From assembly GCF_900096945.1 (NCBI RefSeq), contig NZ_FMKA01000030.1:1-45419 (forward strand): a stretch of 45,419 nucleotides of DNA, given 5' to 3'. Position 1 is the stretch's first letter. Every line of letters starts with the position of its first letter. Under the pieces are notes generated by a model that was not told where the DNA came from, did no database searches, and saw only the letters and a program-made list of their open reading frames with translations. Made by a program: the position numbers and the translations under genes. Source of the DNA: Anaerobium acetethylicum (GTDB taxonomy: Bacteria; Bacillota; Clostridia; Lachnospirales; Lachnospiraceae). Positions 15,084 to 24,090 of this stretch are shown here, piece by piece.

Positions 15084-15340
15084 AGTACACGAAGGGGAAC
15101 GGTAGAACGATTGAGAATTTTTGATGGGGAGCATCGTAAATTCAGATATAAAGATCTAAACGAATCGTGTAAATTTCTGAAGGGGAGCATCAGAAATAAT
15201 TTGTTCGTATCGGATGAGACGGTACTTGGGTGTGTTGAAGGTTTCAGTGTAAACCGGATTCAGGGGAGCCAAATTGAACGGAAATAAGAAGGTGTCAGCC
15301 ACTGTGAGCAGATTGTTCGCAGTGGCTGGCACCTTCTTTT
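15084..15340 (+). ncRNA. Candidate structured regulatory RNA downstream of agrC
   Basis: No ORF longer than about 16 codons is seen. Four GGGGA motifs occur at 15094, 15126, 15182 and 15263. Two sit clearly in hairpin loops: GAATTT-TT-GATG / CATC-GT-AAATTC (15115-15143), and the 8-bp perfect stem ATTTCTGA / TCAGAAAT (15173-15197, loop AGGGGAGCA). A helix ACGATT / AATCGT (15107-15112, 15163-15168) encloses the first. A strong terminator ends it at 15340. The G-rich loops could bind a CsrA-like protein or pair with C-rich targets. It could alternatively be only the tail of the agrC message. Confidence 0.5.
15286..15340 (+). terminator. Strong terminator of the candidate RNA
   Basis: A stem of about 19 bp, AAGAAGGTG-T-CAGCCACTG pairing with CAGTGGCTG-G-CACCTTCTT and a 15-nt loop, ends in a T run (TTCTTTT). 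Confidence 0.85.
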
Positions 15341-15360
15341 ATGCCAACAGGGCATGTCCT

Positions 15361-15437
15361 GCATGCACACAAATTGCTGATTCTGCAATTTGTGTGCATC
15401 ATCTGTGACAATAAAGGACGTAGTTCTGAATAGTTAC
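15361..15437. repeat. Copy of the 143-bp element, right part
   Basis: It matches 4741-4819: GCATGC, hairpin CAAATTGCTGATTCTGCAATTTG, GTGCATCATCTGTGA, then AAGGACGTAGTTCTGAATAGTTAC. The left inverted end is missing. It lies between the candidate RNA terminator and the end of the DHH gene. Confidence 0.65.
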
Positions 15438-15445
15438 TTTTCTGG

Positions 15446-16366
15446 TTATTGATTTGCAATTTCACAGAGCTCGTCAAGAAGCTTTGGAAGTTCTGACTCC
15501 ATATTGTCATTTGAGAACTGACAGGTGCCGACAGCTTTGTGTCCGCCGCCGTTGTATTTCAGCATCAGGCTTCCTACATTAATATCCGATGTCCTGTTCA
15601 GGATGCTGTAGCCGACTGCGGCTGAACAGCCAAGGCCGCCACGTCCGCTGACGATCCAGGCGGAAATATTCTGCTCAGGGTACATGCTGTAAATCATGAA
15701 TCTGTTTCCGGAATAGATAGGATCCACTTTGCGAAGATCCGAAATAATAACATTTCCATCAACACGGGTATATTTCGAAACCATCTCCTTGAACATGGAA
15801 GCCTGTTCGAAGTAAACGTCAATACGTTCTCTGACATCTGGAAGCTCCAGGATTTCGGCTGTAGTCATTGAACGGCATGCATCAATCAGGTTTTCCATTA
15901 ATTTATAGTTGGGAATTGTGAAGTTTCTCCACCTTCCGAGGCCGGTCCTTGGATCCATGATAAATCCAATCAGAATCCATCCGGTTGGATTCTGCACCTC
16001 TTCAATTGTAAGGTTTCCGGAATCCACTTTATCAACGGCGGCCATAAGATCGTCGAATTGAGGAAAGCGTTCCCTTCCACCGTAATATTCATAAATAATT
16101 TTTGCGCAGGATGGCGCTAAACGGCTTTCGCCATTGTATCTGCCGGCAAGCTGATTTCTTTCATATTCGCTTGAATGATGGTCGAACCAAAGTCCGCAGC
16201 CTTCTGCGAAAGGTACATTTGCAAGACAGTCATTTTCAGTTACTGCTACAAGACCATCCTGTATGTCCTTTGGATGGGCAAATTCCCAGCAATCGATGAT
16301 TCCGGCTTCTCTAAGCAGGGCACCGCAAGCCAGACCATCAAAATCCGAACGTGTTATTAATTTCAT
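15446..16366 (-). CDS. DHH family phosphoesterase
   Basis: A 306-residue protein. The DHH domain opens with RSDFDGLACGALL (Asp8 and Asp10 bind metal) and has the signature DHH at residues 62-64; a C-terminal DHHA1 domain has the GGGHKAVGTCQF motif. This is the layout of oligoribonucleases and pAp phosphatases (NrnA/NrnB type) and of c-di-AMP/pGpG hydrolases. No membrane or GGDEF part is present. The start at 16366 follows AGGAGG on the minus strand. Its closeness to a c-di-GMP enzyme fits a role in breaking down linear dinucleotides, but it lies on the other strand and is not part of that operon. Confidence 0.88.
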   Translation of the reverse strand: MKLITRSDFDGLACGALLREAGIIDCWEFAHPKDIQDGLVAVTENDCLANVPFAEGCGLWFDHHSSEYERNQLAGRYNGESRLAPSCAKIIYEYYGGRERFPQFDDLMAAVDKVDSGNLTIEEVQNPTGWILIGFIMDPRTGLGRWRNFTIPNYKLMENLIDACRSMTTAEILELPDVRERIDVYFEQASMFKEMVSKYTRVDGNVIISDLRKVDPIYSGNRFMIYSMYPEQNISAWIVSGRGGLGCSAAVGYSILNRTSDINVGSLMLKYNGGGHKAVGTCQFSNDNMESELPKLLDELCEIANQ

Positions 16367-16398
16367 AATATCCTCCTCAAGGCAGTTCCGTATTTGTT

Positions 16399-16433
16399 GA
16401 ACAGTAATGTTATCGGCATGTTTTTTACTGTTC
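16399..16433. repeat. Palindrome of the GAACAGTAA family
   Basis: GAACAGTAA (16399-16407) and TTACTGTTC (16425-16433) form a perfect 9-bp inverted repeat with a 17-nt loop, between the SDR and DHH genes. Confidence 0.65.
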
Positions 16434-16509
16434 TGAACTGCTTTTTGGCAATAGTTGCATAAAAACATCACGCAGGGCAAAGGTTTTGAATAGCCGTTCT
16501 AAATCTATC

Positions 16510-17244
16510 CTAAATCCATCCGCCATCAAGTCTGATGATCTGACCAGTCAGATAGTTATGCCCTCCTGCCAGTGTCCAGATGAGATCGGCCACCTCTTCG
16601 GCTTTTCCAAGCCGGCAGCCGGGAATTTCATCAATGAGGCACTGCCTCTCATCCTCTGAAAGGAACTGGTTCATCTCGGTATCGATGACGCCGCAGGCAA
16701 TGGCATTCACCTGGATGTTGCTGGGTGCAAGTTCCTTCGCAAGAGCCTGTGTAAACGCATTGATGCCCCCTTTAGAAGCGGAATAGGCAACTTCACAGGA
16801 TGCGCCTGCTACTCCCCATACAGAGGAAATGTTGATGATCTTACCTTCATGGACTGAAAGCATGTGGGGAATCGCCAGCTTCGAACAGTAGAAGACAGCG
16901 GTTAGATTGGTGTTGATCACCCTGTTCCATTCATCGGGATCCATTTCTGACAGGAGCCCGATATAGGAAATCCCCGCATTATTGACGACTACATCCGCCC
17001 CTCCGAATTCCATGTTGATATCGTGAAACATGTCTTTTACGAATTCAAAATCTCCCACATCCCCTAAAAAAGTCAGGACTCTGACGCCATATGCGGTTTC
17101 CAGCTGGAACTTCAGATCCTCAATCTGTTCTGCTGATTTCAGGCAGCATGCAGCGATATCATATCCTTCCCGGGCGAGTTTTATTGCGGCAGCCCTTCCG
17201 ATTCCTCTTGAAGCCCCGGTTATCAGGGCGGTTTTTCTCTTCAT
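16510..17244 (-). CDS. Short-chain dehydrogenase, FabG-like
   Basis: A 244-residue classical SDR. The nucleotide motif is TGASRGIG (9-16), NNAG is at 88-91, the catalytic residues are Ser140/141, Tyr154 and Lys158 (YSASK), and the C-terminus LTGQIIRLDGGW is typical of FabG-type 3-oxoacyl-ACP reductases. An NADP(H) preference is suggested by the Arg in the first motif. There are no other fatty-acid genes nearby, so the substrate may differ. The start at ATG 17244 or TTG 17250 is open; GGAAGG precedes both. The DHH gene follows 143 bp downstream on the same strand. Confidence 0.88.
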   Translation of the reverse strand: MKRKTALITGASRGIGRAAAIKLAREGYDIAACCLKSAEQIEDLKFQLETAYGVRVLTFLGDVGDFEFVKDMFHDINMEFGGADVVVNNAGISYIGLLSEMDPDEWNRVINTNLTAVFYCSKLAIPHMLSVHEGKIINISSVWGVAGASCEVAYSASKGGINAFTQALAKELAPSNIQVNAIACGVIDTEMNQFLSEDERQCLIDEIPGCRLGKAEEVADLIWTLAGGHNYLTGQIIRLDGGWI

Positions 17245-17406
17245 ACACAATCATTCCTTCCAAATATGCGGCTGAAATAAATTCATCGCCGGATGCAGTT
17301 TTCCACAAGTTCATTATAGGAGTTCGGGCGGTATATTACAATAGATTTGAATGTACAGGTGAACTGATATAAAAATGTAAAAATGAAAATAATATGTAAT
17401 TTCGGG

Positions 17407-17435
17407 TTGAGTAATCCGGCGCTGTATTATATGAT
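17407..17435 (+). promoter_or_regulatory. Promoter of the GH20 gene
   Basis: TTGAGT (17407-17412) and TATGAT (17430-17435) with 17 bp between. The core TGTATTAT..GATGAT at 17423-17438 also occurs at 15068-15081 in the candidate RNA promoter. ATGTAA, the complement of TTACAT, occurs at 17375 and 17394, but 19 bp apart. Confidence 0.6.
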
Positions 17436-17441
17436 GATACT

Positions 17442-17732
17442 GTCAGGTTATATTCACGTGCCATGTGAAAAACCAAAAACGGAAAGGGGTGTATGGAGCA
17501 GAAATGAAAACCGCGAAAGCGGACATGTATAGGAGGAAGCTGCGGGCACAGGCTTGGGAGCCAGGCGTTCAGGGGGAACGGATCAAACCTGGCTGAAATT
17601 CATGAAGGGGTTCATGGATTTGCGACTATGAAGGATGTAATTCTGCATAGCTGCACCAATCTGTCTGGAACAGACAGAGAAGTGTGTCCAATTGGGAAAA
17701 GAGGATTTTTACAAACAAAAGGAGAAGGAACG
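17442..17732 (+). promoter_or_regulatory. Long structured leader of the GH20 gene
   Basis: About 290 nt without a clear ORF. Visible hairpins are CCGC-GAAA-GCGG (17511-17522), AGCCAGG / CCTGGCT (17559-17594) enclosing GTTC-AGGGG-GAAC (17567-17579), and an 11-bp stem with a GGGG loop (17596-17621). A diverged copy of the dispersed element follows at 17623-17652. I cannot match it to a known riboswitch class. G-rich loops are shared with the candidate RNA at 15.1 kb. Confidence 0.5.
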
Positions 17733-20700
17733 ATGAAAACAAAAAGAATATTGAGTTTGATTTTGGCATGCGTCATGGTTTTTACCATGGTGCCTTTTAG
17801 CGGACCTGATTATGTGAATGCAGCTGCGATTACGACGAATCTTGCGCTGCAGGGAACGGCTACAGCTTCGGATTCCGAGGCTTCTACACTGGGTGCTGCA
17901 AACGCAGTTGACGGTGTTGTGAACTATGATGCGAATTCCGGCCAGTCAAGATGGGCCAGCAACACGACATCAGCATCAGAAACCAGCCCGAAGTGGCTTC
18001 AGGTCGATCTTGGAAGCGTACAGACTTTCCAATCTTTGGAAATCGAATGGGAAAGAAAAAATGCTTCCGCATACAAGGTGCAGATCTCAAATGACGCTTC
18101 AAGCTGGACAGACGTTTATACAGCTGCATCCGCGCCGGCTGGCTATAGGGAAACCATCAGGCTGTCAGCAGAGGCGACTGCACGTTATGTCAGGCTTTAC
18201 ATTACGGCTTACGGGTCGAATGCGCCGAAAAGGGGTGCTGATGGATCTGACGTGGCGGTAAACTGGAATACCGTATCGGTATTTGAATTCAGAGTACTCC
18301 AGACAGTGGAAAACACGAATCTGGCACTTGCGGCTACGGCTACTGCTTCAGGCGCTGAGGCGGCAACGCTGGCTGCTGGCAAGGCAGCAGATGGAGCAGC
18401 AGCGACAAGATGGGCAAGTGAAGCAAGACAGGCAAGCGCGGCAAATCCACACTGGCTACAGCTTGATCTGGGTACATCTAAGACCATCAGCAGTTTTGCA
18501 ATCCTATGGGAGAGAACCAATGCTACAGGCTATTGCGTTGAAGTGTCAGATGACGCACAGACTTGGTCTCCAGTTTTTTCGGCCACATCACAGCCGGCAA
18601 TGCATCAGCAGCAGGTAAATCTTGCGGCAGCTGTACAGGCGCGTTATATAAGGGTAAGAATCGATACCTTTAATTCCACAGGGGTGAACGCAGCTGGAAC
18701 CAGCGTCACCTGGAACACTGTCTCCATCTATGAGTTTGAGGTTTACGGACATCCGCTTGATATCCAGACAGAAACGCTGGAATCAGTTGCAGCAGGAATT
18801 GAGGTTCCGGCCATTTCAGCCGGCGACACAAAAATGCAGATGCCTGAAGTACCGGATGGATTCGAAATAGAATTTATCGGAGCAGACTATGAACAGATCA
18901 TAGGCCGCGATCTGACAATCTATACGCCTATCGTTGACAAGACGGTTTCCGTGAACTTTAAAATCACAAAAGGAACTGAATCGAAAGAAACCAATGCGAT
19001 AGCTGTTCCTGTTCCCGGAAATGCGGGCATAACAGTACCTGAAAATGCAAATCCGGAACCTGCCGTAGTTCCGGAACTTGCAGAATGGAAAGGCAGCACA
19101 GGCAACTTCACAATCAGCGATACATCTAAAATCGTTATTAACGCTGCCTACAACGCAGAACTGGCCAAAACAGCAGAGGAATTCAAGGCAGATTATGAGG
19201 ACGTTACAGGACGGACCATTGAAATTGTATCTGGTTCGGAAGCGGATGCAGCTGCAGGAGACTTCTATTTTACCCTCGGTGCACCGGCATCAGAAGGGTT
19301 GATGAAGGAAGGGTATATCGCTGAAATAGGCGATTCGGTAAAAGTCAGAGCGGAAGATCCGACAGGAGCTTACTGGTCAACCAGAACGATCCTTCAGATA
19401 TTGAAGCAAAATGTGACCACAATTCCAAAAGGAATCACAAGAGATTACCCGAAATTTGAAATCAGGGGATTCATTATTGATGTCGGCAGAAAAACAGTCG
19501 AGCTGGAAACATTGAAAGAGATTGCCAAAAATATGGCATGGTATAAACTGAATGATTTGCAGGTGCATCTCAATGACTGTCTGATCTTCCTGGAGGATTA
19601 TATTACTATTGAAAATGCATATAACGCCTACTCTGGATTCCGATTGGAATCAGGCATAAAGAATAGTGAAGGTGTGGGAATTACCTCGACTGACACCTAT
19701 TACACAAAAGATGAATTCAGAAGCTTCATCAAGGACTCAAGGGATATAGGAGTAAATATCATCCCTGAAATCGATGCCCCGGCACATGCCCTGGCTATCA
19801 CAAAAGTATTTCCGGAACTGGCTCTTGAGAGCTTCAGTGGAAGGCGGCCTCTTATTGATCACCTGAATCTTTCCAATCCTGAATCCATAGAACTCGTGAA
19901 GGATATTTTCAGTGATTATACAGACGGATCTGATCCTGTGTTTGACAGCGAAACGACAGTCCATATCGGTGCAGACGAATATATGGCAAACGCAGAGCAG
20001 TACCGCGCCTTTACAGATGAAATGCTCCGTTACATCCAGGAAGACAAGGACAGGACAGTACGCATGTGGGGCAGCCTTACAATGCTGAAGGGGACAACAC
20101 CAGTACGCTCAGAAAATGTCCAGATTGACTTGTGGAACAATGGATGGGCAAATCCGCAGGAGATGTATGAAAAAGGCTATGACCTGATCAACACCCAGGA
20201 TGGCACCCTTTATATGGTTCCGGCAGCAGGGTATTATTATGATTATTTAAATGCACAGAGTTTATACAGCAACTGGAAACCGAACGTTGTAGGAAACTTT
20301 ACCCTGCCGGCAGGATCTGACCAGATGCTCGGTGCAGCATATGCTCTCTGGAACGACAGCATCGATACCAGAGCAAACGGAATTTCGGAATACGATATTT
20401 TTGACCGTTTCTTCAATGCACTTCCTGCATTAAGTGAAAAAATGTGGGGTGAAGGCAAAGACAAGACATATGCAGAACTTACCCAGGTAGTCGCAAAAAC
20501 AGCAACAGCGCCGAACACGAATCCGTTTGACAAAGTAGAATCAATTGGTTCAGAATATCTGAACTACAGTTTTGATGATGCAGAAATTACGGATGCTTCA
20601 GGAAACGGCTATGATGCAGTTAGCAGGAAAAATGTAACACAAGTGAATGGAAAAGAAGGCAACGCAATCAGGCTTGCAGGAGCTGAAAGCTATGTGGAGA

Positions 20701-22544
20701 CTCCTGTTAAAAAGGTGGGACCTGTGAATGCCGTTTCATTCTGGATCAAGAAAGATGGAACTTCCACCCAGGAAGAACAGATCATCTTCGAATCTTCCAC
20801 AAAATTTGACAATTACGCAATTAAGGCAGTACAGAAAGAAACAGGCAAGGTAGGCTTTTCAAGGGAAGGATATGACTACTCCTTCGACTACACCCTTCCA
20901 AATGATACATGGGTACACCTGACGATCAGAGGAATGAAGGATAAAGCTGAATTATATGTAAATAATGAGCTGGTGTCTGCAATCGGTTCCACAGCAGGAG
21001 CTCAGATGCATACCACCCTGGTTCTTCCTATTGAAAGAATCGGAAGCAAGACGAATGCATTCACAGGCCTTATCGATGAAGTGAGTGTAACGAATGGAGC
21101 AATCCCTGCAGATCCATCACTGATTCCAACAGAAGGCTTTACCATTACATGCGACAACCAGAATGCAGCTGTAAGCGGTAAAGAAGGCCCTGCAGCTTAC
21201 GCATTTGATGGAAATGAAAGCACCTGGTGGCATTCGAACTATAGCCCGAAAGATGACCTTCCGGCAACTATAGAAATCGATATGAATGCCGTATACAACA
21301 TCAACAAGTTCACTTATGTACCGAGGACTGACGGTAATTTAAATGGATGTATCACTTCCTATAAACTCTATGTCAGGAAGAATGCATCTGATGAGTGGAC
21401 TGCAATTACGGAAAATGGTACATGGGAAAACAGTTCAGCAACAAAAGATATCAAATTCGACGCAGCAGAGGCGCGCTATATCAAATTTGTAGCAGTTGCC
21501 GGAGGAAGCGGCTTTGCATCAGCTTCGGAATTTAAAATTAACAAGGTAACCGCGGCTGCAGTAACCGGCATATCCCTGAATCAGACTGAGGCAGTCCTGA
21601 CCGGCATTGGATCAGAACTGCAGCTTTCAGCAGAAGTGACGCCTGATCAGGCATCTGATGCGGCTATAACATGGGAAACGACCGATGCGGCTGTTGCAGC
21701 TGTTGACGGAAGCGGAAAAGTGACGGCAACAGGAGAAGGAACAGTAACGATAACGGCAAGAGCAGGAGACCAGACAGCTTCCTGTACCGTGACAGTGCAG
21801 ACAACACCGCAGGAAAAGATCAATGGCTTTGTAAACAGGCTTTACGACAAGGTGCTTGACAGAACAGCCGCTGCCGAAGAAATAGACTACTATGCGTCAT
21901 CGCTTGCGAAAAAAGAAAAAACAGGCGCAGATGTAGGATATGGATTCATCTTCAGTGAGGAATTTACAAATCGTGAACTGGGAAATGAAGCTTATGTAGA
22001 AGTCCTGTATGAAACCTTTATGGGAAGAGCTTCGGATGCAGGTGGAAAAGCATATTGGATCAATTTTCTTGAAAATGGAGTTTCAAGAAAGTATGTATTC
22101 AAAGGCTTTGTAGAATCTCCGGAATATAAGGATATCTGTGCTTCCAGTGGAATCGATAACGGAACTGTCAATCTGCCTGCAGCAGCTGACCAGAATGCGG
22201 ACCTTACGATGTTTGTCTGCCGCCTGTATGAAAAGGCGCTGGACAGAAGAGCAGAGTCTGATGGGTTGGAATATCATACAGCGAATATCCTTGCAGAAAG
22301 GGTAACACCGGTTCAGGCTGCGCAGGACTTCATCTTCTCTCCTGAATTCAAGAACAGGAAACTTTCAGATTCAGACTACGTGAAAGTGTTGTACAGGACA
22401 TTCATGGGAAGAGAATTTGACCAGGGTGGCCTTGAATATCATATGTCCAGGCTTGAAAATGGAACAGGACGGGAAGAGATCCTGCTTGGTTTTGCGTTTT
22501 CACCGGAATTTAAAGGCATCATAGAAGGATTTGGATTGAAATAA
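17733..22544 (+). CDS. Secreted GH20 glycosidase, lacto-N-biosidase-like
   Basis: A 1603-residue exported enzyme. In order: signal peptide (1-32); two F5/8 type C (CBM32) modules (about 36-190 and 192-335); an Ig-like stretch; a GH20 N-terminal domain (about 444-565); the GH20 catalytic barrel (about 570-900) with the Asp748-Glu749 pair in HIGADEY; a LamG-like domain (about 943-1115); a third CBM32; a BIG2 domain (about 1273-1355); two DUF4214 repeats (1357-1603). GH20 uses substrate-assisted hydrolysis of N-acetylhexosaminides. The barrel sequence (WYKLNDLQVHLND, FYTKDEF-like) reminds me of lacto-N-biosidases, so host mucin or milk glycans are likely targets. There is no LPXTG; DUF4214 may mediate retention. 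ATG 17733 follows AAAGGAG. Confidence 0.9.
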   Translation: MKTKRILSLILACVMVFTMVPFSGPDYVNAAAITTNLALQGTATASDSEASTLGAANAVDGVVNYDANSGQSRWASNTTSASETSPKWLQVDLGSVQTFQSLEIEWERKNASAYKVQISNDASSWTDVYTAASAPAGYRETIRLSAEATARYVRLYITAYGSNAPKRGADGSDVAVNWNTVSVFEFRVLQTVENTNLALAATATASGAEAATLAAGKAADGAAATRWASEARQASAANPHWLQLDLGTSKTISSFAILWERTNATGYCVEVSDDAQTWSPVFSATSQPAMHQQQVNLAAAVQARYIRVRIDTFNSTGVNAAGTSVTWNTVSIYEFEVYGHPLDIQTETLESVAAGIEVPAISAGDTKMQMPEVPDGFEIEFIGADYEQIIGRDLTIYTPIVDKTVSVNFKITKGTESKETNAIAVPVPGNAGITVPENANPEPAVVPELAEWKGSTGNFTISDTSKIVINAAYNAELAKTAEEFKADYEDVTGRTIEIVSGSEADAAAGDFYFTLGAPASEGLMKEGYIAEIGDSVKVRAEDPTGAYWSTRTILQILKQNVTTIPKGITRDYPKFEIRGFIIDVGRKTVELETLKEIAKNMAWYKLNDLQVHLNDCLIFLEDYITIENAYNAYSGFRLESGIKNSEGVGITSTDTYYTKDEFRSFIKDSRDIGVNIIPEIDAPAHALAITKVFPELALESFSGRRPLIDHLNLSNPESIELVKDIFSDYTDGSDPVFDSETTVHIGADEYMANAEQYRAFTDEMLRYIQEDKDRTVRMWGSLTMLKGTTPVRSENVQIDLWNNGWANPQEMYEKGYDLINTQDGTLYMVPAAGYYYDYLNAQSLYSNWKPNVVGNFTLPAGSDQMLGAAYALWNDSIDTRANGISEYDIFDRFFNALPALSEKMWGEGKDKTYAELTQVVAKTATAPNTNPFDKVESIGSEYLNYSFDDAEITDASGNGYDAVSRKNVTQVNGKEGNAIRLAGAESYVETPVKKVGPVNAVSFWIKKDGTSTQEEQIIFESSTKFDNYAIKAVQKETGKVGFSREGYDYSFDYTLPNDTWVHLTIRGMKDKAELYVNNELVSAIGSTAGAQMHTTLVLPIERIGSKTNAFTGLIDEVSVTNGAIPADPSLIPTEGFTITCDNQNAAVSGKEGPAAYAFDGNESTWWHSNYSPKDDLPATIEIDMNAVYNINKFTYVPRTDGNLNGCITSYKLYVRKNASDEWTAITENGTWENSSATKDIKFDAAEARYIKFVAVAGGSGFASASEFKINKVTAAAVTGISLNQTEAVLTGIGSELQLSAEVTPDQASDAAITWETTDAAVAAVDGSGKVTATGEGTVTITARAGDQTASCTVTVQTTPQEKINGFVNRLYDKVLDRTAAAEEIDYYASSLAKKEKTGADVGYGFIFSEEFTNRELGNEAYVEVLYETFMGRASDAGGKAYWINFLENGVSRKYVFKGFVESPEYKDICASSGIDNGTVNLPAAADQNADLTMFVCRLYEKALDRRAESDGLEYHTANILAERVTPVQAAQDFIFSPEFKNRKLSDSDYVKVLYRTFMGREFDQGGLEYHMSRLENGTGREEILLGFAFSPEFKGIIEGFGLK

Positions 22545-22581
22545 TTGTAATAAAACAGTAACAAATTACATGAATTAGCAG

Positions 22582-22631
22582 ATGCCGCATATCAGAAGAC
22601 GTCAAGTCGCTCAATGATATGCGGCATTTAT
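22582..22631 (+). terminator. Terminator of the GH20 gene
   Basis: A perfect 12-bp stem ATGCCGCATATC / GATATGCGGCAT with a 22-nt loop is followed by TTATT. Confidence 0.8.
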
Positions 22632-22718
22632 TGGGCTGTTTGGTGAATTTTACAACTTAAATATAAGAAAAGGGCAAGGGAGATATGAAAAATCAACAAT
22701 TTGCAGGTAAATAGGGAG

Positions 22719-22782
22719 TTGACAAGAGATATTACGTTTGCTATAATGACAACGTAACAAATTTAATAATTTCGTAACAAAT
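22719..22782 (+). promoter_or_regulatory. Promoter of the NlpC/P60 gene with operator-like repeats
   Basis: TTGACA (22719-22724) and TATAAT (22742-22747) with 17 bp is a near-consensus promoter. TTACGTT (22732-22738) and AACGTAA (22751-22757) form an inverted repeat around the -10 box. CGTAACAAAT occurs twice (22753-22762 and 22773-22782) 20 bp apart in the start region. Confidence 0.75.
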
Positions 22783-22842
22783 GAGAAATCGGAATATACA
22801 GTTATCAAATCAGATAAAGTTAAACATACGTGGAGGTACGTA

Positions 22843-24051
22843 ATGAGTAAATGTGTCATTAAAGTTGCAGCATGTTGTCTTCTTGGTTCACTGATCGTAG
22901 GCGGAAATACATTAAAAGCAGACGCCTCACTCCTGGCAGCAAAATTACCTGTAGCAGGAATTACTGTTGCATTGAATGAATGCTATTCAGCTAATCCTAG
23001 CGCAGATGTCGTTATAAAAGAATATTTAGCACCTACAGTTAAATCAGAATATGCAGATATCGCGATTGCGCAGGTTGATAATTATATCAACGTAAGGGAA
23101 ACTGCTGATACGGCCAGCAGAGTCATGGGCAAGCTCTATGACAATTCCGCAGCTACTATTTTAGAAGTAAGCGGAGACTGGTACAGAATTTCATCTGGCA
23201 GCGTGGTTGGTTTTGTTAAAGCGGAATATGTAGTAACAGGGGATGCTGCGGCAGAACTTGCAAAAGTAGTAGGAACCAGAATTGCAAAAGTAAATACCAC
23301 AACCCTTAAGGTAAGGGATCAGGCAAGCACAGATGCAACTGTTCAGACATTAGTGCCGATCGATGAAGAATTCACAGCTATAGAAGAATTAGAAGGCTGG
23401 GTAAAAATAGCAGTTGATGCCGATGTAGAAGGATATGTTTCTAGTGAATACGTAGACTTGAGAACGGAATTTGTCCAGGCAGAATCTGCAGAAGAAGAAC
23501 AGGCAAGATTAGCAGCAGAAGAAGCACAGAGGCAGGCGGCAGCAGAAGCAGCAAGGCAGGCAGATGAAGCGGCAGCAGCAAAAAAGGCAGCGGAAGCAGC
23601 GAGAACAGCTTCAGCATCAAAACCAGCAACAACTACTAAATCAACAACAACTTCAACAAGCAAGGTTTCAACACCAAGCGTTGCAGCATCAGGAACCAGA
23701 CAGGGAATCGTAAGCTATGCCCTTCAGTTTGTAGGCAACCCATATGTATATGGTGGAACAAGCCTCACAAGGGGAACTGATTGTTCAGGATTTACACAGT
23801 CAGTATACCGTGATTGCGGAATCAGCATTCCCAGGGATTCAAGATCACAGGCAGCAGCAGGAAATGAAATTTCAGTAAGTGCTGTACAGCCAGGAGATCT
23901 GCTTTTCTATTCAAACGGTTCAACGATCAACCATGTGGCTCTTTACATTGGAAATGGCCAGGTTGTACATGCAAGCAATCCATCGAGCGGAATTAAGATT
24001 TCTAATATGAGTTACAGAACTCCTTGCAAAGCAGTATCATATATCAATTAA
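22843..24051 (+). CDS. Secreted SH3-NlpC/P60 peptidoglycan hydrolase
   Basis: A 402-residue exported protein: a short signal peptide (1-27), two bacterial SH3 domains (about 80-130 and 145-205) that bind cell wall, an Ala/Glu/Lys-rich helical linker (210-255), a Thr/Ser-rich spacer, and a C-terminal NlpC/P60 endopeptidase (about 285-402). The catalytic Cys314 is in TDCSGFTQS and His364 is in NHVALYIG. Such enzymes cut the gamma-D-Glu to diamino-acid link of stem peptides during growth or cell separation. A single-gene unit with its own strong promoter and terminator. ATG 22843 follows GGAGG. Confidence 0.93.
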   Translation: MSKCVIKVAACCLLGSLIVGGNTLKADASLLAAKLPVAGITVALNECYSANPSADVVIKEYLAPTVKSEYADIAIAQVDNYINVRETADTASRVMGKLYDNSAATILEVSGDWYRISSGSVVGFVKAEYVVTGDAAAELAKVVGTRIAKVNTTTLKVRDQASTDATVQTLVPIDEEFTAIEELEGWVKIAVDADVEGYVSSEYVDLRTEFVQAESAEEEQARLAAEEAQRQAAAEAARQADEAAAAKKAAEAARTASASKPATTTKSTTTSTSKVSTPSVAASGTRQGIVSYALQFVGNPYVYGGTSLTRGTDCSGFTQSVYRDCGISIPRDSRSQAAAGNEISVSAVQPGDLLFYSNGSTINHVALYIGNGQVVHASNPSSGIKISNMSYRTPCKAVSYIN

Positions 24052-24063
24052 AAACATAAATAT

Positions 24064-24090
24064 AACCACCTCATTGCGAGGTGGTTTTTT
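24064..24090 (+). terminator. Terminator of the NlpC/P60 gene
   Basis: AACCACCTC-ATTGC-GAGGTGGTT followed by more T. Confidence 0.9.

Noticed and set aside
17442-17732. c-di-GMP riboswitch in the GH20 leader
   Set aside because: A nearby c-di-GMP enzyme made this attractive, but I cannot find the conserved GEMM core bases.
23343-23663. 106-codon minus ORF opposite the NlpC/P60 linker
   Set aside because: It is the shadow of the Ala/Thr-rich low-complexity linker.
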